Assembly: GCA_001683735.1 (NCBI GenBank)
Contig: LUGG01000020.1
Coordinates: 124,001-188,000, forward strand
Source of the DNA: Grifola frondosa
Taxonomy: Eukaryota > Basidiomycota > Agaricomycetes > Polyporales > Grifolaceae
Direction of reading: 5' to 3'
DNA: 64,000 nt
Below are positions 1 through 12,362 of the stretch, in pieces. The notes beneath the pieces were generated by a model, which made no database searches, was not told the origin of the DNA, and was given only the letters and a program-made list of their open reading frames with translations. How positions within the stretch are numbered: the stretch's first letter is position 1; the number at the start of each line of letters is the position of its first letter. Made by a program: the position numbers and the translations under genes.

Positions 1-1564
1 CACACACAATCAAAGCCTATGGGAAATTTGACTTACATGTCGGTCCTCACGTGTTCGCAAATACAGCTATATATGAAGTCCACTATCTACCGCATGTCGA
101 CCCTTCCCAGACCGTCCCGCAGCAGCAAGGTGTGTCTTCACAAAGATCTATGACAGGTTCTTGGGTCTATGAAGTCACGAAGGCGCAGTCTCCATCCACT
201 CATACCTATCCATCAGGCCAAGCTGCCAGTGCTCAGCCGGCATCTCCCTTCACATCTCTAGCATCGGACTCGTTTGTCACCCCCGCGCTGATAACTCAAG
301 TCAATGCTGCTGCACTGTCTAACCCAATCCTGGCAAATCTATTGAGTTTGGCAGCTTCTGGTCGTGCGACTGCTGACCAGCTGAAAACCCTCGGTCTCCT
401 TATCCAGTCCCTTGGGTCGGTGAGGCAACCGCTGTACGAGTCTGGTCCTTCTACACTTCCGGCTTCTCCTATGGTTGTACCTCCTCCTCCACCTCCGGCC
501 CCACCAAAAGAGTTTGACATAGTAATCGAATTTCATGAAAGGCCGACCGACAGATGGGTAATCCCCGGGCAGATGTCTTCTGTGAATGCGTGGATTATTC
601 TGAAGGTACACGCCAATTTTCGGATATGATATTGACTTCGTGCTTGCCAATCTCCAATGTCCTGAGACCGCCGAATAATGATGGGGGAGAGGCGCATGTT
701 GATGCGCGTGAGGTCGTAACTTTCCGTTTCTCAAGGATCTCCCAGGCTATATGGGGTTTATTTACTGTGTGGTGTGGGGGAGAAAAGAAAATCGAAGAAT
801 CCAGGCAGAGGCTTCTTACTATAGTGAGTACAATCTATCCAATGACGCTACATTGCAGTCGGCTACATGATGTCTCAGGCGCAGAAAGCCCCCAAGCGCT
901 CTTTTCTGCGATATCAGCTTTCAGATGGTCCGCTTCTTACGGAATTGCAAAATGTTAGTTACTCTTTCTCCTACTGAACTGGTCAGAGTTACTCATACCT
1001 TCGCAGGCCGTTGCTCCTCCATACGCCACCAAGTCGATCAAGCCAATCAATGCGGATGGTGGTAGGACGAAGCGCAGGTCGGCGCCTCGTAAACCGGCAG
1101 TTGATGCTTCTTCGAACGTTCCCGGCAAGACCCCGCCCGCCAAACGACGACAGCTTGCTGCAAAACCAAAGATACCAACTGCGCCCCAATTGCGTGTCAT
1201 GCGTGTGGGCAGAAAGATGTTCCGTTGATGATGGGCGGACGTGAGCTCCCATCATCTGTGCTTACTCTGCACACACTCACGATCCTGCGCTGTTTCAGGG
1301 TATTGTAGGACATGTATTGAAGGTGGTAAGGCTGTCAACGATATTCCGCAGCCCAGTCCACCAGGCGGTCGAACTTCCCTTCCAAGTCAAGGAGTGTCTG
1401 GACCACCGTCTGTGGCACCGCAGGTTCAGTCAGTTTCTTACATAGCCCAACCCCAAACTTTCCACCCTTCTTCATTAGTTGCCCAGCCATTACCTGCGCA
1501 TTCTTCAGCGACGCAGCCGCTCTTTCCCGCTACAGCGGTCCATCCGCAACCACAGACTAGATAA
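1..1564 (+). CDS. CX2CX13CX2C zinc-finger protein, 3' part
   Basis: The 5' end lies outside the window. The visible protein starts with a Pro/Ser-rich stretch and a poly-proline run, followed by a conserved block beginning KEFDIVIEFHE and ending near GGEKKIEESR. A basic segment (TKRRSAPRKP, PPAKRRQ) that looks like a nuclear-localisation signal comes next, and then a four-cysteine finger. The finger is split by an intron at 1241-1298: ACHACGQKDVPLMMGGR, then YCRTC, giving CX2CX13CX2C, which is too short for a GATA finger. An earlier intron lies about 957-1006. The frame is broken by one base at about 563-566 (C run one short) and again at 1184-1187 (C run one long). A nuclear DNA- or chromatin-associated role is inferred from the finger and basic region only. 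The stop is TAA at 1562-1564. Confidence 0.65.
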
Positions 1565-1632
1565 TTATATATAGGCGTACGGAATGAAGAGTAATGAATA
1601 ATATATCGATACAGCATATCAGACGAGCAGTC

Positions 1633-4600
1633 CTAATCAAATAAGTTTACAGTCCATCCCATCCACCAAATTACGACACCCCACTGTGCGAGAACGATGC
1701 AACATTCTATGAGCACCGCGCACCACTGAATAAATAATCCCAAATAGAAAACAGGCATGAAGATCCACCACAACCCAATATTTGTGATCCATGGCAAGTT
1801 GAACAACGAGATGGCAGCGCGTGCTTGGAGGACCGCGACACACACACTGCAGAGCGACAAACACAGAAGGCCTACCCAATGACGAAAAGACCGCCGCGGC
1901 AGTCTTTGGATGGAATATCGCTTGGGTTCTCCAGTGAATTCGTTACGATACCATGGAATGATCAGGAAGTCTTGCACGTCTTCGCCGATAACCTTCCCGT
2001 AATTCCTCCAGAAGGGCGTCACAGTATCAAGAAGGAGCGTAAGCGCGTCCAGCCCAATATCCCAGAATTGTTGATAATGGTTGCGATAGTTCTCTTCCAG
2101 CGCAACAATTTGTGAGAGCTGGTTAAGACAATGTGAGTCTGCATGCTCGAGTTGACCGCAAGGCAGGCACTCTTACCTCGGGATAAACAAGCGACGTTTG
2201 AGCTAGGGTGTCGTTATATTCCTTCTTCACGGTGGCATGAACGCGCTTCACTCTTCGCAAGGCTTCCTCTACCTCGCCACCTTGGAGTATAAGACGTTCA
2301 CGCTCTTGCTTCAGCTGTTTCAGCGACCGCGTCAGGGACGTGATAGGTTCCTCAAAGATGTTCCTTTCTGGAGCCACAGCCTCTCGTTCGCTAGAGATGG
2401 AGGCCGCGAACGTTTGCACAACCTCCCTCTGTCGAACTATACGATCATGGATATCTTCCACGGCTCTCCAGCTCTTGAACCTGCGTGTCCCGCTGGTGAC
2501 AGCTGACGGATCATGAGTGAACGCCTCCAACACATCAGCGGGTATCTTTGCGTAGGGCATGCCAAGGAGTCCTGAAAGTCCGGCTTGGACTGAATCATAC
2601 TCTCTGACGCTGGCGCCAACACGCTGCAAGAGATGCCGAGTGCGGTAATTCTGCGATAAGATCTCTTCCAACATCCTGCCCTTTTTTGAGCTGCGTGTCA
2701 ACGAGTATAAAGTTTGAATGCTTACTCGGCTTTCTGTTCATATTCTTGTCGCTCTTGCTCCTCGTCAGCTTGGCGCTGACGCTTTTGCCGCTCCTGGACA
2801 AATATGTCACCTGAAGAGGGCAACGATGTGCGTGGTCTACGCGGTGGAAGAGCTCGGTTGGGGGTGGGGGAAATAGATATCGATTGTGGAGCGAAAATCG
2901 CTTCAGGCTTAGGCTTTGGCGTACGTTCATCACCGGAGTAGAAGGAAAGACTTGGTGGGACAGTCGCATCAGCAAGTAAAACGTCGTCAGGTTCGGACAC
3001 TACTTCTGTAACGACAGGCTGTCTCCCATTCGAGGGAGCCTCCCCCACTGGGCCAAAGGACTCGAAGGTCGAGTGCGGGTTTTCTGGTGACCATCCTCCG
3101 ATGGACTATGTTCAGATACGGAATTGTGCGCGGATGACAACGCATCATCACTAGCATTTGCTTTGCGCCCTATTCGTCTCGCGATGTTCCGCAAGTGCTT
3201 GCGGCTATTGGTCGGCGACACACCGCCAAACATACCGCTGTAGATGGAGCTTCGACCAGAGTCCGTCCCAGGGAGCGAGTTTCTCCAACTCCTGGGCAAT
3301 CCTTCACTATCTCCGCCGATGGACTCTTTGCCAGATTCGACAATAGCTTCAAACGAAATCTGCGCATCGTAAGAAGAGCGCTTTCGTGATATCGCAGGCT
3401 CAAGAGAATGGCGTGGAGATGCCCAGGACCAAGAACCACTGGAAGGAGACATGTTTTCTGGAAGGGACGGTGCCGTCGGCGACGTTTTAGGAGCGACTTC
3501 ATCCTCTGGAATAGTTTCCATCGTCTGCGGGGACGTATGGAACTTCACGAACTCCTCCACGATCAGTGCAGTCAGATACCACGGCGGTCGATCTCTTTGC
3601 TGCTGCCCACGCTTGTCCCAAAGGTGTTTGAACCATGAAAGAGGTTCCAACTTGTCCAGCGATGTTTTGACAAGTGTATCTTGGCGGTCATACCATCGAA
3701 CGACTTCAAGGATGTTCATGGAAGGCGCGTTCAAACGTGGGGGTGAAAATAACATGCTGTACCGTCTCTCTAGCTGATCACTGGTAATAGCAGCTTTCCG
3801 CAGTGTATGCTGCTTGGCTGTGGCTCTGATGCGTAGAAGTTTATCTTCAGGATGAAGTCAGTCGACGACATATACAAGGTTGGATGCACATTACCAGCAT
3901 ATAGAGAATCTTGCTTCTCGACAACGGTTCGACCTGAAGGCAATGCAAATTTATCCTTTGGTTTACGTTTAGTTATTGACAACGTCCACCGTCTCTCTGA
4001 CTTCTCGTCTTCGGAATTAAGGGCTGTCCAATCCAGCGTCGCGCCTCCATTAGAGGAAGAAGGGACGGGATGAAGAGGAATTGTCCCTGTAGAAGGACTA
4101 AAGTCGATTTCAGACTCCGTACTGATGTTTACATGGGGCATCGGTGGAGGATGTTGAGCTTGAATGCCAGTGGACGAATTTGCAGATATGGAAGAACCAG
4201 TATCGGACATTACTGGAACATCCCTGGGAGGAGCATTCAACTGCAGTGACTTGATGCGGGCTTCACGCCGCGCCTTGAGCTTCAGCGCACGTTGAACGTC
4301 TTCCAAAATTCTAGGATCTATGCGACACTCCAGTAAATACGAAATCCTTATTGGTAGCCTCTTGCAGCCACTCGCCTTCATGAGCTATGCAAGTGATAAG
4401 CTTTAAACATCTCTGTATGATAGATGTTTGACTCACACAAGTCATATTCATCCGAAAATGCTTCTGAAGGACCAGCGGAAACATCTGAGCGGACCTCCTT
4501 ATCTTTCCTGCTAGTCTTCCTATGAACGGTCGATGTTCTCCTTGGAAGCTCTGCTCCTAACTCCCCAGATCTTAACAAATGAGACTGTTCAGAAGGAGGG

Positions 4601-4869
4601 ATCACCGCATCCACTGATTTAACACGTCGCCGACCATCCTGTTGGCGGAATGCGAGAGAGCCGTTCCCTTTACCTGGAGTTGCTTTCCGCAGAATTGGGG
4701 ATGACCCGAGACCGACAGAGGATGTTTTACGAGATGCATCGTCTCCAGGACTAGAGAAGGCATCATCGACTGGAAAGCGGACCCGCGAATGCCTTGACTG
4801 CGAAGCCGAAGGAGTGCTCGTGGTGGATATTGGGCTCGATGCAGAAGAAGGTCCAGCCTCCGCCATCAA
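1633..4869 (-). CDS. Large uncharacterised protein with C-terminal membrane segments
   Basis: I do not recognise the family. The N-terminal ~160 residues are Ser-rich and probably disordered. Exon 2 carries a basic helix (DPRILEDVQRALKLKARR). A structured block follows around MNILEVVRWYDRQD and PPWYLTALIVEEFVKFH. Next come a long Ser/Pro linker, a coiled coil (QERQKRQRQADEEQERQE) and a helical domain beginning EEILSQNYRTRHLL. The last ~90 residues contain two or three hydrophobic segments, for example GLLCLSLCSVCVAVLQA, MPVFYLGLFIQWCAVLIECC and VVIWWMGWTVNLFD. Two ATGs lie in tandem at 4867-4869 and 4864-4866. Introns lie near 4378-4435, 3840-3895, 2690-2725 and 2110-2175. The frame breaks once at the G5 run on the minus strand (3042-3046); six G would restore it. 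A second discontinuity lies near 4330. A membrane-anchored cytosolic protein is the only safe inference. Confidence 0.6.
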
Positions 4870-5198
4870 AGGGCGACCAGAGTAATGTCCTTAGCACGCT
4901 CGGAAATGTGAAGTACTCAATGGTGGAACGACAGCGTAGGACTTAGGCAAGCCTGAATGGTCGCCCGCTCACTGCGCCGCCGACGCTTTGACCAAATGAA
5001 GCCGCGAGAGTTTGGTCTTCGCGCACGTGCGACCGCAGTTCAATTGAACGCCCGCCTAACGTTCAAGCGCTCAGATTTCCTTTAAGTCGCGATCCATTGC
5101 TACCTATTGCTACCCAAGAAATAGAATAGTTATAAATGACCAGTACGAACGGATAAATATGTGACGAAACCAAGATGAACATCTTCCATAATGAACAC
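4870..5198. other. Intergenic stretch upstream of the membrane-protein gene
   Basis: No open frame or RNA gene is evident here. It holds the promoter of the minus-strand gene starting at 4869 and the 3' flank of the next minus-strand gene. Confidence 0.5.
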
Positions 5199-6549
5199 TC
5201 AGAAGAAACCTGCTGCAAACCTAGGATCGCGGCCCCACTGACTGCCCCGCAGTAGAACTCCAGTGTCAGACTTGGACCTCGGTCTCGTAATGAGCACGGG
5301 GTCTACCGCAGTGCTTTCATTGTTCTTGCTGTTCCTTTTGCGAAGGTCTATGATGGAAGACATGGACTCGGCTCGTGCCCTGATGAATGGATTGAACCCT
5401 GGAATAGGCGGCAGCCGTTTGATTATGTGAAGGATGTTCGCAGAACTGCCTGCTGTGGTCACAGAAGATATGGAAGAAACTTTCTTTCGGGGCGTAGAAG
5501 GCCGGCTGAGACCATGAAGCAAACGCGACGACTGTGAACGCGGCGGGCGCATGGCTGTTCTCCGTGGAGAGGAAGAGCGGCTCGAAGCTGCGCTACCCCT
5601 GTCCACATTGCTCAGCCATTTATCGACCGTCTTAAGGGCTTCAGGCGTGGACGGACGTAACGGAACTAGATATTCAGATGTAAAGGACGCTGGAAAGCAG
5701 AGAGGAAACGAAAAGACATACCACAAGGTGAGCAACCCGAGGAGTGAGAGCAAATAGAACCAGCACGAGAAGTTCTGGCGAACGGGATCCCATTATGTCC
5801 AGCTAGTACCAGTGGGCTTGGTCTTACAGGAGTAGGCTTGTCGATGCGCATATAAGACGAAAATATAGAGGGCTGTGGCGCCTTCGGTACATCGCAGCTC
5901 TGTCCAGTGGAAATATTTGAAAGCAAGGATGCTGTCCTAGTTATTCGCCGAGACCTGGAACACTCCTGATCTCTCAGCATCTGTTCGACCACTTTCTGAG
6001 TTCGAACTGCACAAAGAAACGGTCAGCCGTTGCAAAGTAATAAGGGCTGTCCTTACACAAACCTTCTTCATCGTGGAGAGCACACCACATGTCATACACA
6101 AAGTCAAGCCCTGCGTAGTCCGCTCTCAAACATTCCATGACCTGTGTTTGAATCTCCTCTGATGTCTTTAAGGGTAATTTTCGAGCAAGAGTGAGAGGTT
6201 CTCGGAATTTTCTCGCTGGATGTGAATGAGAAGAGGACGTTGATAACCTCGAAGACCCCATGACGCATGAGGAGGGCATAGTAGCATGGGAATGGAGTGA
6301 ACACAAAGCCATGACAAAACGGAAGAAGAAAAACATGGGTGGGTGGAGGAAGGAGAAGTTCAACAGCACGACTTTAAGCGCCGTCCGCCACTCTTGAGAC
6401 AGGTTAGTGTGGCCGGATGATCGATAAGTTGAACCCAGAAGAATAAAGGAAAGCTCTGCATCACGTTCCCGATAACGGGCACGACTAGTGATCGCGCGTA
6501 ACACGTTTGAACTTGAGGCCTTCAGGTGAACTGGACAATCGAAGCACAT
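5199..6549 (-). CDS. Uncharacterised conserved-looking protein
   Basis: At least three exons join in frame. The central segment contains LPLKTSEEIQTQVMECLRA and DYAGLDFVYDMWCALHDEE and looks like a folded helical domain. An intron at about 6003-6058 joins it to RTQKVVEQMLRDQ and a basic/Ser segment (SRSRRITRTASLLSNIS). A second intron (about 5680-5750) joins to SEYLVPLRPSTPEALKTVDKWL and a Ser/Arg-rich tail with several SP/TP sites ending at 5199. The hydrophobic stretch near 6300-6370 may be intronic rather than a membrane segment. The ATG at 6547-6549 is a possible start, but the 5' end is uncertain and could extend to about 6776. I cannot assign a function. The Ser/Thr-Pro-rich tail suggests a phosphorylated cytosolic protein. 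Confidence 0.5.
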
Positions 6550-6933
6550 ACTCCTAAAATTCCGGTTGATGGCAATGTGGCCAATGGCATGGCGTGGCGT
6601 GCTGCTCCTGTTTCCGATTGCATCGAATGCCAGCCCATGGATCCGCCGTGGTCGCTATCTCGAATTTGGATCCTCTGAAATGTAAGTGTGTTGATCACTG
6701 GCAGCAGAGGTGTAGACGGATGGGTTCTTGGCCCTGCACCAGAACGAACGGTAACTTGGACCGTCATTGCACACATAAGCTGCAGTGAGGTAAGACATAC
6801 CTTGCAAATGAACTGAAAAGTTTGAGGTGTATCATTCCGCGTAGGTAAACTCTTCAGTTAAGGAGGTATGACTATTGGATAAGCTAGAACGGGTACAGTC
6901 TACACTGTCCAGGGGTAGGTACTCGTATACTCG
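6550..6933. other. Intergenic stretch
   Basis: This lies between the possible start of the uncharacterised minus-strand gene and the 3' end of SURF1. The short open frame at 6522-6776 could be a 5' exon of the left gene, but nothing decisive is visible. Confidence 0.4.
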
Positions 6934-7987
6934 TCAACGTGGCAGACGAGCGCGGGCTTGCTGTCTCTTCAATAACAAGCGGACAAACATGACAGATGTA
7001 AAAGCGGAGAGCGCATACCTATCAGATACCATTAAGTTCAGGACTTTTCATGGTAGGAACGACGCACCATGTCACGATATACGACACATGCGAGTTTCTG
7101 ATGTCAACTGTTGGAGACCTTCCTACAGGTATTCCATGGGCCATCCGAGAAGATGCCTCACCCGCATGGCCCTCTAAACATGTCAAACGTGGTATTCAAA
7201 GTCCATGTAGGCAAGCAAGCCAAGGCGTACCGAAGATTTCTTCAACGAAGACGGGCTGGACACCACTCCGCTCTCCGCCGAAATACTTGGCCATTGCATC
7301 TACATCCACCCAATACCACTCTCCTTTCTCCGGATGGTTGTCAGGAGTAAAATAGTTCCTGACTTCGGCAGTCCGCAGCATGCCTAGTATTTCGACCTCA
7401 CCATCCTCCTGAATTTGTCTTGCGCGATGTGCCAAGTCTTTTTCAACGAAGCCACGGTTGACCAATACGACAGAACCGTCGGAACGAATGAATGGTACCA
7501 CTAAGTGGTAGCCCACTGTGCCATCTCGCACGCGAGGACCTAGCAATAATGAATGCTTGTGGTCCCAATGGCCCCTTAACAAGACCTTGCGGAAAGCAAA
7601 TTCGGGGAGTGCCGCAAGACTTGTGGCGTAAGTAACACATAATCAGAGACAGGATGCGTTGTTGAACGGGGGTACATCGCACTTGATTTGTTTGGGTAAT
7701 AACATAGGCTCCCGTTGTAACTTCTCCTCCAGGTCGTCAATGAGAGCAACCTTCCACTTCAAGCGTTGAACCTGCCATGTCCCCAAACCAAATGTGACGA
7801 TTGGGATTGCGCCAACTAGAATTAATGTTGGCGTAATGAAGGGCTCCTGCTTGGCTTTGTAGGTAGATGACCCAGGCCGACTACTGGAGGATATTGACCG
7901 TCGGCAGGACAGAGCTTGGCCTTTGCTAGGCCATTTTGTCGCCAAGAACCTCGGTCGCAATGAAAAGGACCGGAGAAACGAAAGCAT
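6934..7987 (-). CDS. SHY1: SURF1/Shy1 cytochrome c oxidase assembly protein
   Basis: Four exons (7987-7683, 7619-7231, 7173-7068, 7018-6934) join to an uninterrupted 294-residue protein, the usual size for the family. It has an Arg/Ser-rich mitochondrial presequence (MLSFLRSFSLRPRFLATKW) and a first membrane helix followed by the signature FGLGTWQVQRLKWK. The intermembrane-space domain contains PEFAFRKV, LRGHWDHKHSLLLGPR and VLVNRGFV. Next come GIPVGRSPTVDIRNSHVSYI and a second membrane helix starting VTWYALSAFTSVMF, with a basic tail. SURF1 proteins sit in the inner mitochondrial membrane and help insert haem a during COX1 maturation. The last two exons are short and were found by splicing, not as long open frames. 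No frame break is present. It is divergent from SLA2 across 189 bp. Confidence 0.93.
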
Positions 7988-8176
7988 GAGCGTACGGTCT
8001 GAACCGAGAATTGAGAAACTTGTACGTCACGTTCCGAGACTGGCGCTCTCAGCGCCTCCAGTACGCAGTCGCGCAGACCTTTGCATACCCTTTCCTCACA
8101 CTCTTTCCTCTTCTCCTCTTTCTTAATCTCCCCAATTCGTTCCAATTGCAGTGCCGTGAAATATGTGAGTAGCAAG
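7988..8176. promoter_or_regulatory. Shared divergent promoter of SURF1 and SLA2
   Basis: Only 189 bp separate the SURF1 ATG (minus) from the SLA2 ATG (plus). The stretch is pyrimidine-rich toward SLA2 (8098-8131, mostly C and T) and has no clear TATA box. Shared control of the two genes is inferred from the spacing only. Confidence 0.5.
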
Positions 8177-11100
8177 ATGTATAGGTGTAACCGTCATCCT
8201 CAATGTCGAGTGTGTATCTAGGTTTAGCGGTCAGCGCACGCGGCAGACTGCTTATGACATCGACGGCGACGAAGTCCACTACCCTACCAGACCAGTGGAC
8301 AAGGATAAGGCCGAAGCGGAGCTTGTCGTAAACATTAAGAAGGCGACGAATCCAGATGAGACTGCGCCCAAGCAGAAGCATGTCCGGAGTGCGTGTGGTC
8401 GTTAACTCGTACGGCGTACAGACGTGTTCATTGGATGTTGCGCAGAATGCATTGTTTACACATGGGACTACCACTCTTCCATATCATTCTGGACGGGACT
8501 TCGTGTCCAGCCTATTCTAGCAGATGAGGTCCAGACATTCAAGGCACTTATCACCGTCCACAAAGTCCTTCAGGAGGGCCACCCTGTAGTGAGCATTTAG
8601 TCTCTGCTGTGCTCTACAATCATCCAAGATATATAATCGCCAGACGATCAAAGAAGCTCATGGTCAAACCGGATGGCTGGAGACTTGTGCCCGCACTGTA
8701 GGACATGAAACTGCGAGAGGTATGTTCGCGTCACATTATCGCATTTAGCAGCGAAACCTGACCTGTAATTTAGGCTATGGTCCTTTAATCAGGACATATG
8801 TACAATTCATCCTGGCTAAACTCCGCTTCCACCGATTGCGACCAGAATTCAACGGCTTGTTCGAATACGAGGAATACGTCACCCTGAAAGGGATAGACGA
8901 TCCCAATGAGGGGTACGTCTGCCAGGTTGTGAATTAAAACACAGTCTCACATTTAATTCAGCTATGAAACCATTTCTGATCTTATGGGTCTACAAGACCA
9001 AATTGATTCATTCCAGAGGATGATCTTCGCGCACTTCCGTCATTCTGCGAGTAACGAATGCCGCATATCTGCCCTGGTGCCGCTCGTCAAGGAGAGTTGG
9101 GGATCTACAGATTCATCACGAGCATGCTAAGAGCTATGCATCGCCGTAGGTCGTATTCCGTTGATCAGGTATAACAAAGCATCTCATTGTTTTGCAGGTA
9201 CGAACGACACCGAGGCTTTGGAACCGCTTCGACAGCGTTTCAGTGCACAGCACTACGCCCTTCGCAAATTCTATTACGAATGTTCGAATCTAAAATACCT
9301 CACTGGCCTCATCAACGTTCCAAAGCTTGGACAGGTGCGTGCATGGCAGTACATAGCCCACCAGACTTAGTAATGAACTGTCTTCAAGGAACCGCCGAAT
9401 CTCACAGATAATGGCTCTGCACCTGATTTGCCTGCTCGGCCCACCACTGCTAACATTGGGACTCCCCGCCCGCCGCACCGACACCTGATTCCGCTGCCGT
9501 TAATGAGCAAGCCCGAATGCTCAAGCAGTACGAAGAACAACAAGCTGCACTTCTCGCTGCGCGCGAAGAGGAGGAGCGGCGCCGGAAAGAGTTGGAGGAG
9601 CAACAACGCCGCGAGTTTGAACAGCGGCAAGCTGAGCAAGCAGAGAGGGAGAGGCTAGCACAAGAACAGCTGGTGCAACAACAAATGCAGCAGCAGATGA
9701 TGCAATATAGCAATCAGGCGGCTCAGCAGATGCATGATCTCGAGCGAGAGCTACTGGCCATGAGGGTCAGTATGAGCGTGACCAATTAATGTTGGAGCAG
9801 TACGATCGGGTACGTCTTCTTCGTAATCGGTCATACTAGCGTGTTGAATGTTGTTTTGAAAAGAGAGTCAAAGCGCTCGAAGGCGAACTGAATAGCGTTA
9901 CAACAAACATTAATTCGCAGATGCTCTCTAAAGACGAACTGATCAAGCAGCTCCAAGATCAAGTCACCCTCTGGCGCAACAAGTATGAGGCTCTTGCCAA
10001 ACTCTACAGCCAGCTGCGGACGGAGCACCTTGATATGCTCTCGAAGTTCAAGCAGATGCAGCTTAAGGCCAACTCTGCGCAGGAAGCCGTCGATCGTATG
10101 GAGCGGATGGAGCGGATTTGAAATCAAAGAACCTGGAGTTGGCGGATATGATTCGTGAGCGCGACCGTGCCAGGTTCGACGTGGATCGTCAGAAAGCTAG
10201 CCACAAGGAGAACTTGATAGACTCCGCCGCGAGATCAATTTTGCCAATGAGCGGCCGAGGACGCTTCGCGCTCGAAGAGCTCCGAAGTCTCTGGCGTGTT
10301 AAGCAAGTACAACAGACAGTTGTCAGAACTCGAGGATTCGTTACGGGCAAGCATTGATTAAGTCTCTTCACTGCATGCTTATGCTGAGGATGTATCATTT
10401 ATCAGGCCAAGCAGCTCCAGATCGACGACCTACTTGTCAAGCTAGACGGCGCTTCAGGAGATATGGAGCGTTTGAGAGAAGAGAAGGATCAAGAAATTGC
10501 AATCCTTCAGGAGGGTATGGATAGTACGATCCAACAACTCTCCGATGCTCAGCAGGTTCGTCGTTTATCGATAGTCTTTTGCGCTTCCTCACGCAATGCT
10601 GCTAGAATCAAGGCCTGACAGAAGAGGCTACCAACACCCAAATCGATACTCTCATCCTGGACAACAGGAAGAAGTTGAACCAGATCATTGGTTTGTCTTA
10701 GTGGTTTCTCATACGAATCGTACATATGCTTATGTTCGCCATCGTAGATTCCATCCTCAATGCATGCGTGCAGAAGATCGACGAATCTATTTACGAGCTG
10801 GAGTCTCCTGCTCAGGCTGGCAACCTGAATTCCACGCCGGAGTATACTCTTTCCATGATTGAGAAGGCGATCAACAACGCCACCGACTTTGCTACCGTCT
10901 TCAACCTCTATCTTGGTGGAGAGGTTGGAGGCGAGCACGTGGACGTGATCAAGGGTGCCAACGAACTGGCGCAGGCATTATCAGATGTCTTGATCAATAC
11001 GAAGGGTATCACTCGTCTCGTCAACGACGATGCGTCTGACAAGTTGATCGAGGTGGCCAAGAATGCTGGAGACGTGGGCATGAGGGTGTTCCTTAATCTT

Positions 11101-11983
11101 CAGTCATACAAGCTCGATTTGAAGCCACCGTCTCAACGGAAGGAGGTGGCCATGCGCAATAATGGGGAAGTTCGCGGGGCTCTCACAAAGCTATCCGAGG
11201 TGGTCGATAGCATTGTTCCCAAGGGTGGCAAAGCGGGCGCCTTGGCGAAGACCAACGGAGATATCGGTGATCTTGTCGAGCAAGAGATGTTGGGCGCTGC
11301 GAAGGCTATCGAGGCGGCCACGGAACGTCTCCAGCAGCTCATGTCACGTCCACGTGATAGCACACGGTTCAGTGCCGTCGATCTCCAGGTCCATGATTCT
11401 ATTCTCGCCGCTGCAATGGCTATTACCAACGCCATCGCGCGTCTCATCCGAGCTGCTACCGAATCGCAACAGGAGATCGTTGCCCAGGGCAAGGGCTCGA
11501 GCACCACGCAGCAGTTCTACAAGCGAAACAACCGCTGGACGGAGGGCCTCATCTCTGCTGCGCGCTCGGTGGCATTCGCCACCAATTTGCTCATCGAGAG
11601 CGCCGATGGTGTTTTTGTCTGGTACACACTCCCTCGAGCAACTCATTGTTGCATCGAATGAAGTGGCTGCTGCTACCGCTCAACTTGTCGCTGCGTCTCG
11701 TGTGAAGGCGAACTTGATGTCGAAGACACAAGAGCGTCTGGAGTTGGCAGCGAAGGCCGTGACGGAAGCGTGCAAGGCGCTTGTCAAGCAGGTCAAGGCC
11801 ATTTCTGCGAAGCAGGTGCAAGAAGAGGAGGTTGACTACCAAAATATGGCTACGCTGGAGTTCAAGAAGCGGGAGATGGAACAGCAGGTGGAGATTCTGC
11901 GGTTGGAAAAGGATCTCGGCGCCGCTCGACATAGGTTAGGCGCAATGAGGCGCGCGGGTTACCACACAGATGAAACAGACTGA
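8177..11983 (+). CDS. SLA2: SLA2/End4 endocytic actin-binding adaptor (ANTH + I/LWEQ)
   Basis: This protein couples clathrin-coated pits and PtdIns(4,5)P2 to actin during endocytosis and polarised growth. A mini-exon (ATG at 8177) splices to TRQTAYDIDGDEVHYP. The ANTH domain follows, with LVVNIKKATNPDE, WDYHSSISFWTGLR, FKALITVHKVLQEGHP and LRFHRLRPEFNGLFEYEEYV. Next come a Pro-rich spacer and a Gln/Glu-rich coiled coil (about 9500-10560). The C-terminal I/LWEQ (THATCH) module lies at about 11000-11983, with FSAVDLQVHDSILAAAMAI, RWTEGLISAARSVAFATN and SLEQLIVASNEVAAATAQLV. One intron is GC-AG (10347-10405). Four single-base breaks occur: near 10115, 10210 and 10254 (G runs one short) and at 11612-11616 (T5 where T4 restores the frame). 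They look like sequencing errors, since the encoded protein matches the family throughout. Confidence 0.93.
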
Positions 11984-12362
11984 AGTATGTGCGTTTCTTG
12001 ACTATCTTTCGACGGATCTTTCCTTTGCTACGAATCGATACTTACCCATAATATTGTTTTGTTCCACGGACGCTGGAGCAACCAACTTATTCCCTCTGGA
12101 CCGGAGTGAAATGGTGTGTCATGACTATGAGATAGAGCAATTTGCAACATGCAAGTCCAACGATCCAGATGGCAAAGTGCTAGCAACAAGTGTATGACGG
12201 GGAATATGTAACCCTCATAAAGGGCTCTAAGAGACGACAATTATTAGGTACGTGTGAACAATATGTGTGTTAGTACGGAAAGCTAAGCTCTGTATGATAG
12301 GCAATAAAAATGTATAGTATGAGTGAATAAAAAAACGACAGGTGGTAAGAAGCGGAGATGTG
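11984..12362. other. Convergent intergenic region
   Basis: This holds the 3' flanks of SLA2 (plus) and the Ser/Pro-rich gene (minus). It is AT-rich with candidate poly(A) signals, including aataaaaatg around 12302 and aataaaaaaa around 12327. No gene is seen. Confidence 0.5.

Noticed and set aside
6300..6370. Hydrophobic stretch read as a membrane helix in the 5.2-6.5 kb gene
   Set aside because: It is pyrimidine-rich and bounded by possible splice sites, so it may be intronic.
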